A stretch of 64,000 bases of DNA from Abditibacterium sp. (GTDB lineage: Bacteria; Armatimonadota; Abditibacteriia; Abditibacteriales; Abditibacteriaceae): the NCBI GenBank assembly GCA_030448265.1, contig JAUJNG010000008.1:9169-73168 (forward strand), written 5' to 3'. The notes under the pieces are model-generated. The model had not been told where the DNA came from, searched no databases, and saw only the letters and a program-made list of their open reading frames with translations. Below are positions 31,971-40,359 of the stretch, piece after piece (the first letter of the stretch is position 1; every line of letters starts with the position of its first letter). The position numbers were made by a program, and so were the translations under genes.

Positions 31971-34919
31971 ATGTCGTTTTCCCCTCAATTTTTCGCGCCC
32001 GACCCCGACACCCAAACCCTTCATTTCGCGCTCCACGCGCTGGGTTTTTCCGACGCGCCGCGCGCCGAAAGGCTGCTCCGCTCGCTCGCCAAAACCGATG
32101 AGGAAATCGCGGCGCTGGGCGAGATTTTCGATGATTTGCTCGAAAATTTGAGTCGCAGCGCCGAGCCGCAGCGCGCCCTGCTCAACTTCTCCAACCTCTG
32201 CGACGCCGCGCCCGACCACGCCGCGCTGTTCGCTCGTTTACGCCAAAATCCCACCGCACTGGCGCGATTGGCGCGTTTGTTTTCGTGGTCGCAGGCGCTC
32301 TCCGATTCGGTGATTCGTTCGCCCGAAGCGCTCGAAATCGCCTTTGAAGGCGGATGGGCACTGTCGCGCGGGCAGGTGCGCGAACTGGCGCGCGCGCAAC
32401 TCGAAAATTTAGGCGGCAAAGCGGCTTTCGATGCACTGAGAAAGTTTCGGCGCGCGCAGTTCGTGCGGATTGGGCTTGTGGATTTGGACACCGATAGTTG
32501 GCGCGATGCCGCCGATTTCGCGCTCGTGACGCGCCAGATTTCCGATCTGGCGCAGGTCGTCATCGAAAGTGCGCTCGATTTGGTCTGCGAGGGGAAAACC
32601 GAGGGTTTTTGCGTGCTGTTGCTGGGCAAAGGCGGCGCGCGCGAACTCAATTATTCTTCGGATGTCGATTTGATTTTTCTTTCCGAAGGGCGCGACGATG
32701 CAACCCAAATCGGACAAAATCTGGTGCGCGAACTGGGCGAAATTACGGCTGCGGGCCAGATGTATCGCGTTGATATGCGTCTGCGGCCCGATGGCGGCAA
32801 CGGCGCGCTGGTCACGCCGTTTGGCTACGCGCTGTCCTACTACGAATCGTATGCGGCGCCGTGGGAGTGGCAGGCGCTCATCAAGGCGCGCGTGGTGGCG
32901 GGCGATGCGAAGTTGGGGCGGCGATTTCGCCGTTTCACGCGGCAAATCACCTGGGCGCGGCGCGGCGACGACGGGCATTTGCGCGAAGTCTTCGAGATGA
33001 AAAAACGAAGCGAAAAAACGCCCGACGGACTTGATAAAAACAATCTCAAATCGGGGCCAGGCGGCATCCGTGACGCCGAATGGATCGTGCAGCAATTGCA
33101 AATGATGATCGGGCCGACCCATCCGCGCGCCCGCGCCAAATCCACGCTTCGCGCGCTCGATGTTCTCGATGAAATGGACGCGCTTTCGCCCGATGAAACC
33201 CGCATTTTGCGCGAAGGCTATTTGTGGCTGCGCGTCGCCGAACATCGATTGCAACTGTGGAACGAAAAAGCGATTCGGGTGTTGCCCCAGAAAACCGAGG
33301 AAAAAGCGGCCCTCGCGCGGCGACTGGGCTGCGACTGGCGCGGCGAGGCAGCCTCGCGCTGGCTCGACGAGGAACAGGCGCACTGGATGGGCGCGATTCG
33401 CGCGCTGTGCGAGCGGCTGTTCTGGTCGTTTTTTCACGGCGAAATCGAGGAAATCGACGCGCTTTTGCCCCCGAAATGGCGCGATGGGCCCCAGTTGGCG
33501 CGGCTCAACCGGCTGGCGCACGGCACGCAGTCGAGGCCGCTTCCCGCGCCGCTTTCGCGCCAGATTCGCGCGGCTTTGCCAGGCGCGATGCGCGGCTTGG
33601 AGCGCGCGGCGAATGTCGAACGCGCGCTCGTCAACTTCGAAAATTTGTGCGAGGCGTCGGGCAACCGGCTGTCCCTGCTGCGTTCGCTGGATTCGTCGCC
33701 GCGTCTCAGTGACGCGATCTGGACGATTCTGGGCGGCGCGCAAACTCTGGCGCAAACCCTGATTCGCTTCCCGCAACTGCTCGATTTAACCGCCAATCGC
33801 GCGCTTCTGGAACGCGCCCGATCCGCCGACGAAGCGCGCGCCGCCTGTCGCGATTACTGCCTGACTTTCCGCGACCGCAAAGCCGCGCTGCGGCGCTGGC
33901 GCGGGCGCGAACTGCTGCGAATCGGGCTGCGCGATCTGGTTCTGGAAGTTTCGCCGCACCAAATCACCGCCGAAATCGCGCTGCTGGCAGGGGCGTGTCT
34001 CGATTTAGCCTGCGAAGAAATTCGCGGCGAACTGCGGCCCGCGTCGCATCAAATCGGCTTTTGTATTCTGGGAATGGGCAAATTTGGCGGCGTCGAGATG
34101 CATTACGGGTCGGATTGCGATGTCGTTTTCGCCTACACGACCTACGAAGCGTCGCCGCTCGCCGCATCGACTGCGGCGCGCTGGGCGGAGCAGCTCATCG
34201 CGTTTTGCGGCGAACGAACCGAAGACGGCGCTGGCTTTCCCCTTGATGCGCGTTTGCGGCCCTACGGCAGCAGTGGCGCACTCGCCTCGCCGTTGGAGGC
34301 GTTGCGCGAGTATTTTGAGAGTGAAAATTCCGGTTTCGCGGCGTGGGAGCGTCAGGCGCTGACGCGGGCGCGTTTTGCGGCGGGCGACGGCGAGGCAGGC
34401 GCGCGCGCGATGGCGCTGGCGCGCGGCGCCGCGTTTCCCGAAGTGTGGCGCGCAAGTTGGAGCGACGAGTTGAAGCACATCAAGAGTCGCGTCGAGAAGG
34501 AACGCGGCGCCAAGGGCGAAGTTTTCGATCTCAAAATGGGGCGCGGCGGGCTGGCCGACATCGAATGGGCCGCGCAGTGGCTGGCGATGAAACACGGCGC
34601 CCGTTTCCCCGCAATGCAGACGCCCAGCACGCGGGGCCAACTGAGCGCGGCGCGCGATGCGGAGTTGCTTTCCGAGAGCGAATGGGAGAGTCTGGACGAA
34701 GCCTACACCTGGCTGCGGCGCGCCGAACTGCGCCTGCAAATCGCGCAGGAAGGCGGCGCCACGACCGCGAAATGGGGAAGCGCTCAGGCCGCATTGTGGG
34801 CGCGCGCCGCGTTTCCAGGAGTTGAAAACGGCGAGGCGACGACGCGTTTCGAGAGCGAATGGACGATGCACACCGCGAGGGCCCGCGAGGTGTTCGAGCG
34901 GGTGCGCGATGGTTTGTAG
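31971..34919 (+). CDS. glnE: bifunctional glutamine synthetase adenylyltransferase/deadenylyltransferase
   Basis: Protein of 982 residues, normal for GlnE. Two nucleotidyltransferase halves are each followed by a helical domain. The N-terminal half removes AMP from glutamine synthetase and has GKGGARELNYSSDVDLIFLS (about 220-240). The C-terminal half adds AMP and has GMGKFGGVEMHYGSDCDVVF (about 700-720), with the paired aspartates in both. Activity is steered by PII and glutamine in other bacteria. No glnA or glnB is adjacent; an ammonium transporter gene lies at 50004. The ATG at 31971 follows a palindrome, and its ribosome binding site is unclear. Confidence 0.96.
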   Translation: MSFSPQFFAPDPDTQTLHFALHALGFSDAPRAERLLRSLAKTDEEIAALGEIFDDLLENLSRSAEPQRALLNFSNLCDAAPDHAALFARLRQNPTALARLARLFSWSQALSDSVIRSPEALEIAFEGGWALSRGQVRELARAQLENLGGKAAFDALRKFRRAQFVRIGLVDLDTDSWRDAADFALVTRQISDLAQVVIESALDLVCEGKTEGFCVLLLGKGGARELNYSSDVDLIFLSEGRDDATQIGQNLVRELGEITAAGQMYRVDMRLRPDGGNGALVTPFGYALSYYESYAAPWEWQALIKARVVAGDAKLGRRFRRFTRQITWARRGDDGHLREVFEMKKRSEKTPDGLDKNNLKSGPGGIRDAEWIVQQLQMMIGPTHPRARAKSTLRALDVLDEMDALSPDETRILREGYLWLRVAEHRLQLWNEKAIRVLPQKTEEKAALARRLGCDWRGEAASRWLDEEQAHWMGAIRALCERLFWSFFHGEIEEIDALLPPKWRDGPQLARLNRLAHGTQSRPLPAPLSRQIRAALPGAMRGLERAANVERALVNFENLCEASGNRLSLLRSLDSSPRLSDAIWTILGGAQTLAQTLIRFPQLLDLTANRALLERARSADEARAACRDYCLTFRDRKAALRRWRGRELLRIGLRDLVLEVSPHQITAEIALLAGACLDLACEEIRGELRPASHQIGFCILGMGKFGGVEMHYGSDCDVVFAYTTYEASPLAASTAARWAEQLIAFCGERTEDGAGFPLDARLRPYGSSGALASPLEALREYFESENSGFAAWERQALTRARFAAGDGEAGARAMALARGAAFPEVWRASWSDELKHIKSRVEKERGAKGEVFDLKMGRGGLADIEWAAQWLAMKHGARFPAMQTPSTRGQLSAARDAELLSESEWESLDEAYTWLRRAELRLQIAQEGGATTAKWGSAQAALWARAAFPGVENGEATTRFESEWTMHTARAREVFERVRDGL

Positions 34920-35143
34920 CGATAACGGCGAGTGACTGCACTTCTTGCGATCATGGAGAATTTTGAGTCCCAACCCACTTTCGGGTAGAGCGTTGCCGAT
35001 AAAATCGCCTCTTTTGACATCGCCTGGCCTTTCACTAAGACGCAGCAAGGGATGGTAAACGGACTCGCTATACTTAGAAGTGATTGAAGCCCTCACCAGT
35101 AAAGCTCGATCCCCTATAGCCCGTTGTCCCCAAGGATATTTAT

Positions 35144-36010
35144 ATGATTCTGAGAACCCTAATCTGCAAGCGTGATTTGTTGAATGGCTGTATCTGTTTA
35201 AAATCTGTTGTGGCTGCGTCTCAGGAGAAGATAAGGTTAGTAATCCATGAAGATGGTTCGCTTGATGAACGAGACGTTGAATTTCTGTTCAGCCAGATTC
35301 CTCAGATGGAAATAGTCAGGAGGCGGGAGAGCGAAGAAGCGGTTAAGGAGAAGTTACAAAAACATCCGAAATGTCTGGCGTATCGGGAACAGCACCCTCT
35401 ATCAAATAAACTTTTAGACATTCCACTGCTGAATGAGGCAACCCTGAACTTTATTGATTCGGATATTCTTTTCTTTCGCAGAATTGTGAGGATATTTCCC
35501 GAAAACTTGTGTCCCGTTTTTTCAAAAGAAGACGATCAGGGATACTCTGGCCCATTGCTAAAAATTATCTCTAAAAGCCAGAACAGGCTGCCCTCTGGAT
35601 GCAACACAGGGTTGTTTCGGCTTCCTCAAACTATTTACGACCTGGATTACATCGAATGGTTTCTGAGCCAGGAGGATTTATGGCAAATCGCTCCCGCTTT
35701 GAAAGAGCAAACCTGTTTTGCTCTTTTGTTTGGTCACGAAGGATGTAAAATTTTTTCTCCCTCAAATCTCAGATGCACACATAAGAAAGCTGTGGTCACA
35801 GAAGCGACAATTGCAATCCATTTCATCGCTGGATTGAAAGAAAAGATTCGTGTTCTTGCTGATCAATCAAGCGAGTCGATACAGTCCAATCCAATCACAA
35901 CATTTCGATATTTAAATGCCCGCGAGTTGACTGTGGCATCCGCGATTAAGTCAAATGCTGCATTGGCTATTAAAAGGGAAATTAAGAGAACAATCAAAAA
36001 GAGACATTAA
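35144..36010 (+). CDS. glycosyltransferase-like protein, copy 1
   Basis: Protein of 288 residues. FIDSDILFFRR (about 104-114) is a DxD-type metal/nucleotide-sugar motif of GT-A glycosyltransferases, preceded by strands LRTLICKRDL and IRLVIHEDGSL. GCNTGLFRLP (about 149-158) resembles the second GT-A conserved stretch. The acceptor is unknown. AAGGA lies 7 bases before the ATG. It is visibly richer in A and T than its neighbours and has a Lys/Arg-rich tail, so it was probably acquired by transfer. A close paralogue follows. Confidence 0.72.
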   Translation: MILRTLICKRDLLNGCICLKSVVAASQEKIRLVIHEDGSLDERDVEFLFSQIPQMEIVRRRESEEAVKEKLQKHPKCLAYREQHPLSNKLLDIPLLNEATLNFIDSDILFFRRIVRIFPENLCPVFSKEDDQGYSGPLLKIISKSQNRLPSGCNTGLFRLPQTIYDLDYIEWFLSQEDLWQIAPALKEQTCFALLFGHEGCKIFSPSNLRCTHKKAVVTEATIAIHFIAGLKEKIRVLADQSSESIQSNPITTFRYLNARELTVASAIKSNAALAIKREIKRTIKKRH

Positions 36011-36139
36011 ACAGTGGGATAGGCTATTTAGTTCGCTTTTTCTGAGAGTTGAGAACGCGAAGCGTAAGCACTGAAGTGATTGAAACCTTCATCGGTAAAG
36101 CTCGATCCCCTATAGCCCGTTGTCCCCAAGGATATTTAT

Positions 36140-36982
36140 ATGATTCTGAGAACCCTAATTTGCAAGCGTGATCTATTGAATGGTTGTGTCTGCTTAAAAT
36201 CTGTTGTGGCTGCGTCTCAGGAGAAAATAAGGTTAGTAATCCATGAAGATGGTTCACTTGATGAGCAAGACGTCGGATTTCTGTTCAGCCAGATTCCTCA
36301 GATGGAAATAGTCAGGAGGCGAGAGGGGGAAGAACTGGTAAAAGACAAGCTGCACAAACATCCGAAATGTTTAGCGTTTCGGGGCGAGCATCCTTTATCA
36401 AATAAACTTTTAGACATTCCACTGTTAAACGAGGGCACCCTGAATTTTATTGATTCGGACATTCTTTTCTTTCGTAAGGTCGTGAGGATATTCCCTGACG
36501 ATTTGGTTCCCGTTTTTTCAGAAGAAGACGCTCAAGGATACTCAGGGCCGTTACTAAAGCTTATCTCTAAAGGCAAGAATAGGTTACCTTTTGGATGCAA
36601 CACGGGGTTATTCCGGCTTCCTCAAACTCTTTATGACCTGGATTACATCGAATGGTTTTTGGGACAGGAAGATTTATGGCAGGCTTTCCCTAATCTGAAA
36701 GAACAAACCTGTTTCGCTCTTTTGTTTGGTCACAAAGGATGTAGGATATTTTCTCCTTCCCAGCTTAGATGCACAGAAAAGGAAGTTGAGATAACAGAGG
36801 CAACAATTGCAGTTCATTTTGTTGCTGCCTTAAAAGCAAGGATTCCGGCTTTTACCGACCAGTCAAACCTGTCGATACAGTCCAATCCAGTCACAGAATT
36901 TGAGTATTTAAATGCCCGCAAGCTGACTGTCCCCTCCGTGATTAAAAGAAAAATCAGAAGAACAATTAAAGCGAGGCATTAA
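36140..36982 (+). CDS. glycosyltransferase-like protein, copy 2
   Basis: Protein of 280 residues, paralogue of the preceding gene with the same layout: LRTLICKRDL, HEDGSLDEQDVGF, FIDSDILFF (about 104-112) and GCNTGLFRLP. It is 8 residues shorter, mainly because of the tail. The leader and ribosome binding site are copied as well. Substitutions are spread through the whole length while motifs are kept, so both copies are likely functional and may now differ in substrate. Confidence 0.72.
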   Translation: MILRTLICKRDLLNGCVCLKSVVAASQEKIRLVIHEDGSLDEQDVGFLFSQIPQMEIVRRREGEELVKDKLHKHPKCLAFRGEHPLSNKLLDIPLLNEGTLNFIDSDILFFRKVVRIFPDDLVPVFSEEDAQGYSGPLLKLISKGKNRLPFGCNTGLFRLPQTLYDLDYIEWFLGQEDLWQAFPNLKEQTCFALLFGHKGCRIFSPSQLRCTEKEVEITEATIAVHFVAALKARIPAFTDQSNLSIQSNPVTEFEYLNARKLTVPSVIKRKIRRTIKARH

Positions 36983-36996
36983 CCACCCTTACGGTT

Positions 36997-37410
36997 TTAC
37001 TGGGCGCAGCCGTCCACTTCCATTTCGCCCACCAACTCTTCGATCATTTCAAAAAGCTGGTCGAACTCGATGGGTTTGAGGAGATGGGCATCGTAACCGG
37101 CGCTGCGGGCGCGGCTGGTTTCGGTGTGGAGGTCGTAGCCGGAAAGCGCGATGGATTTGAAGGGCGCCAAATCGGGCGCGGCGCGCAGATGGGCCATCAA
37201 TTGGTAGCCGTCCATGCCAGGCATTCCGATGTCGGAAATCACCACGTGGGGGGCGAAATCGGGCGCGACTTCGAGGGCTTCGTCGCCCGAAAGCGCGGTT
37301 TTGACGGCGTATTTGCGGCGCTGCATCATCAAATCGAGCATGGAGAGCAAATCGGGTTGGTCGTCCACGACCAAAACGCGCAGCGAGGAAGAAACGGCGG
37401 GGTGGGACAT
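36997..37410 (-). CDS. single-domain response regulator
   Basis: CheY-like receiver of 137 residues with no output domain. Phosphorylation site and acidic pocket are present: VVDDQPD (about 14-20), HVVISDIGMPGMDGYQL with the phospho-Asp (about residue 60), the Ser switch in SIALSGYD, and HLLKPIEF with the conserved Lys (about 113). Its output partner is unknown. It converges with the glycosyltransferase pair and is separated from moxR by 52 bases; the two could share a transcript. Confidence 0.93.
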   Translation of the reverse strand: MSHPAVSSSLRVLVVDDQPDLLSMLDLMMQRRKYAVKTALSGDEALEVAPDFAPHVVISDIGMPGMDGYQLMAHLRAAPDLAPFKSIALSGYDLHTETSRARSAGYDAHLLKPIEFDQLFEMIEELVGEMEVDGCAQ

Positions 37411-37462
37411 GATTCGCTCTTAATTCAAACAAAAATCACGCGGCACAAAATCAATGAGGCCG

Positions 37463-38470
37463 CTAAACCGCGACGGGCGCGTGGCGTTCGAGCAGTTCCT
37501 CGATGAGTTCGTCGGTGTCGGCGCCTTCGGCCTGGCCTTCGAAGGAAAGTATAATGCGGTGACGCAGGGCAGGTCGCGCCACGAAATCGATGTCTTCGAA
37601 CGAAGCGTGGAAGCGGCCTTCGAGCAGGGCACGCACTTTGGCGGCCAGAATAAGCGCCTGCGCGCCGCGCGGCGAAGCGCCGTAGCGCACGAAGCGTTTG
37701 ACATTCTCCGTCGCGTATTCCGAATCGGGGTGCGTGCCCAGAACCAGATGCACGGCGTGTTCCTGCACGTGGGGCGCAACCGGAACTTCGCGCACCAATT
37801 GGCGCAGTTTGAGAATCTCCGCCGCGCTCAAAACCGGCTGCGGATTGTCTTCATAGCTGGTGGTGGTGCGGTTGAGAATTTCAAGAAGTTCGTCCGCCGA
37901 AGGGAAATAGACCTTCAGTTTGAAGAGAAAGCGGTCGAGCTGCGCTTCGGGAAGCGGATAGGTGCCTTCCTGTTCGACGGGGTTTTGCGTCGCGAGAACG
38001 ATGTAAGGCTCTTCTAATTTGTAAGTCGTGCCCGCGACGGTGACGCTTTTTTCCTGCATCGCTTCGAGCAGCGCCGACTGGGTTTTGGGCGTGGCGCGGT
38101 TGATTTCGTCGGCGAGCAGAATGTGGGTGAAAACCGGCCCGCGCTGAAACTCGAAACGGCGGCGGCCTTCGGGCGTTTCGGCGAGGATGTTGGTGCCGGT
38201 CACGTCGGCGGGCATGAGGTCGGGCGTGAACTGAATGCGCGAAAAATCGAGGCCCAAACTGCTGCCCAGCGCACGCACCATGAGCGTTTTGCCAAGGCCT
38301 GGCACGCCTTCGAGCAGGATGTGGCCGCCCGACATCAGGCCCATCAAAACGCCCTCGACAATCATTTCCTGACCCACCAGAACGCGCGCCATCTGGTTTT
38401 TGACGGCGCTTAAACGTTCCTGGAAATGGGCTACTGCGGCGGAGGCGTCGAAATCTGGGGATTCGGTCAT
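37463..38470 (-). CDS. MoxR-family AAA+ ATPase
   Basis: Protein of 335 residues. MoxR ATPases act as chaperones that assemble or activate partner complexes, often with VWA-domain proteins. Walker A is GVPGLGKT (about 57-64), Walker B is ILLADEINRA, and sensor 1 is VLATQNPVEQEGTYPLPEAQ (about 150-169). The start at 38470 (MTESPDF) is favoured over one 13 codons upstream. The usual DUF58 and VWA partners do not follow; only a response regulator does. Confidence 0.94.
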   Translation of the reverse strand: MTESPDFDASAAVAHFQERLSAVKNQMARVLVGQEMIVEGVLMGLMSGGHILLEGVPGLGKTLMVRALGSSLGLDFSRIQFTPDLMPADVTGTNILAETPEGRRRFEFQRGPVFTHILLADEINRATPKTQSALLEAMQEKSVTVAGTTYKLEEPYIVLATQNPVEQEGTYPLPEAQLDRFLFKLKVYFPSADELLEILNRTTTSYEDNPQPVLSAAEILKLRQLVREVPVAPHVQEHAVHLVLGTHPDSEYATENVKRFVRYGASPRGAQALILAAKVRALLEGRFHASFEDIDFVARPALRHRIILSFEGQAEGADTDELIEELLERHAPVAV

Positions 38471-38520
38471 AAAATGGGTGGTTGGGTCGTTAGGTGGTTG
38501 ACGGGCCAAGTTTACCTGTT

Positions 38521-38700
38521 AGGACTTACGCACGGCTTGGTTTCGCTCGACTGAAGTCGGCGCTATGGGCACCTTCGGTGCTAACTTCCCGCCTTCGCGG
38601 GAACCACACTGCCTGGTTTCGGCGCAGGCCGAAAGTTAGCGAGCCTGCTCGCCCATAGCGCCGACTTCAGTCGAGCGAAATCAAGCCGTGCGTAAGTTCT
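38521..38700. repeat. MITE-like palindrome, 180 bp, termini AGGACTTACGCA
   Basis: Roughly 50-base terminal inverted repeats starting AGGACTTACGCACGG, with one or two mismatches. Nested inside is a second inverted pair (CTAACTT/AAAGTTAG) and a CCCGCCTTCGCGGG hairpin. There is no coding capacity. The termini resemble those of the element at 8386-8507. Confidence 0.87.
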
Positions 38701-38747
38701 ACCTGTTTTGGCGTTGGCTTTCGAAGCAAGCCCCACCTCGCCGCGTT

Positions 38748-39320
38748 TCAGCCGCTCCAGGGCGAAGCGGTGGTGGTTTTTTGCAGTTCGCGGACGGTTT
38801 TGTTGGCTTTGTAGCCCGAAAACAGCGCGAACAGCGCCCAGATGTGCAGCCCGACGCCGATCCACTCTTTGAAAAACGCCGTGAGCAACATATCAAGCGT
38901 GTAAAGCAGGCCACCCGCGATGAAGGCCCAGTTTGCGCCTTTGCTGGCTTTGGCGCCACAGAGGGCGAAAAAGCCGATGAGCAGGAAATCGAGAACCAGG
39001 GCGATGCCGTGAGCCGCACCACCTAATGTTCGTGCGCCAATGTCAATAAACAGCGTGGCGGCCAGGCCGAGGAGAAACGAGGTGTCGCTGCCAAAGGCAA
39101 GAAGCAGCGAATTGACGACCGAAAGTCCGGCGATCCAGTAGAACCAGTTGGCGCCCGAACTCCGCATCTGCAAAGCGCTCTGGAGCGCGTCATTGGGTGC
39201 ATCGGGGGCCGTTTCGACAGGCGCGGGCGCCGGTGCAAGCGGCGGCGTGGCGCTCGGCGGCGCAATCGGCGGCGAAGCGGCGGGCGCATTGAGGTCGGAA
39301 GAAAAAGGCTTTTCGTTCAT
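38748..39320 (-). CDS. membrane protein with Pro/Ala-rich N-terminus
   Basis: Hypothetical protein of 190 residues. Residues 10-45 are Pro/Ala-rich and likely unstructured in the cytoplasm. Four membrane helices follow (about 60-78, 82-100, 104-122 and 130-165), the last two around a FALCGAKASKGANWAFI turn. No catalytic motif is visible. It has its own promoter region on the minus strand and no obvious partner. Confidence 0.7.
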   Translation of the reverse strand: MNEKPFSSDLNAPAASPPIAPPSATPPLAPAPAPVETAPDAPNDALQSALQMRSSGANWFYWIAGLSVVNSLLLAFGSDTSFLLGLAATLFIDIGARTLGGAAHGIALVLDFLLIGFFALCGAKASKGANWAFIAGGLLYTLDMLLTAFFKEWIGVGLHIWALFALFSGYKANKTVRELQKTTTASPWSG

Positions 39321-39536
39321 GGCAAATAATGTAGTGGGACGGCCAATTCAAATGGACAAAAATTTTCGGGGGGTCGCCCCCCGATTGGCCACCGATTTTG
39401 CAACGACGGGATGGCGGGGTCATGTGACCAATTTGATGCGCGCAGAACCCGCCCCGGCCCCCTCGTTGTTATGGCGGGTTTACCCATTTGCAACTTCCTG
39501 GCTCGTTCTGTTTAAAACAGGACCCGGCGTGTGTGC

Positions 39537-39577
39537 CAACCCCTCCAAACCAAGGAGGGGGCGGGGGAGGTTTCCCC
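39537..39577. repeat. CCTCC/GGAGG-type palindromic repeat
   Basis: AACCCCTCC and GGAGGGGGCGGGGGAGGTT. The second part recurs as a complement at 42107-42127 and in the same sense at 42947-42968, so it is another dispersed family. Confidence 0.7.
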
Positions 39578-39586
39578 ACATTGCCG

Positions 39587-40198
39587 TTAAATCTCTTTTT
39601 CCATCTCCCATCGCGTCACTTCGTAGCCGCCTTTTTCATACAGGCGGCACGCCGCCTGGTTGGAAGCGGTCACGGTAAGGCGCAGTTTGCTGACGCGGCG
39701 GCTTTTGAACCATTCGTCGGAAAACCCAAGCAGCGATTCGCCCAGTTTTTGGCCGCGCTTTTCCGGCACGATGTAGAGGTTGTTGATGTAGCCGTAACGC
39801 TCGCTCGTCCAGGTGTTCTGGCACACCACGAGCCAGATGAAACCGCAGCTTTCGCCGCCCGATGGCCCTTCGTCAAGCACGAACAGGCCGTGCGCTTCGT
39901 CGAGCATGGCGCGGCGCAAATCGTGGCGAAAGGCCGAGGCGAAAGTGTCGTTGAAGTGGAAGGCGGCGAAATTGAGCGCGTAGGTTTCGCTTTGCCACCG
40001 GCACACGATGTCGGCATCGTAGTCCCAGTTGAAGGGCCGGAGCGCGATTTTGCCCAACGGTCCCACCCAGCGCAGCGCCGGTCGCGGCAGGGCGCGCGGC
40101 GCGTGCAACGGGCGCGCAACGGAGGCGGGGGCATCCTCGCGCTTGCGCTGCGCCAGGCCACGCCAGGGCCAGATCAAACCTTTGGTCAACGCCTTCAT
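39587..40198 (-). CDS. GNAT-family N-acetyltransferase
   Basis: Protein of 203 residues. The N-terminal 50 residues are basic and variable. The GNAT fold (about 52-200) has IALRPFNWDYDADIV, SCGFIWLVVCQNTW, the core strand YGYINNLYIVPEKRGQKLGESLL (quoted in two parts; the PEKRGQKLG loop binds acetyl-CoA, about 143-151) and LTVTASNQAACRLYEKGGYEV. The start at 40198 was chosen because a longer in-frame extension overlaps the promoter region of the divergent glycogen phosphorylase gene. The substrate is unknown. Confidence 0.85.
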   Translation of the reverse strand: MKALTKGLIWPWRGLAQRKREDAPASVARPLHAPRALPRPALRWVGPLGKIALRPFNWDYDADIVCRWQSETYALNFAAFHFNDTFASAFRHDLRRAMLDEAHGLFVLDEGPSGGESCGFIWLVVCQNTWTSERYGYINNLYIVPEKRGQKLGESLLGFSDEWFKSRRVSKLRLTVTASNQAACRLYEKGGYEVTRWEMEKEI

Positions 40199-40359
40199 CG
40201 GGGTGCAGTTTACGCCATCATTTGCGGTCTTTGGCGTTTTTGGTTTCGAGTCTTTTTCGCCGATTGCGCTTGTCGCGCGCGCGGCTTTTGGCGAACACTG
40301 GGGCCGCGTCGGGCCACACCAAGCCCTCGCCCCCATTTTCGTCCCATTGGAGTTTCTTC

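Larger units (their letters stand above)
35084..37000. repeat. tandem duplication, period 996 bp
   Basis: Two head-to-tail copies, each with a near-identical leader (the 60 bases before each ATG) and a diverged gene. The start codons are exactly 996 bases apart. The copies differ through many scattered changes, so the duplication is old. Confidence 0.85.

Noticed and set aside
40222..40359. ATG start of glycogen phosphorylase at 40222
   Set aside because: The extra 46 residues are Arg/Ser-rich and unlike the family; a TTG at 40360 with GGAG upstream fits better.
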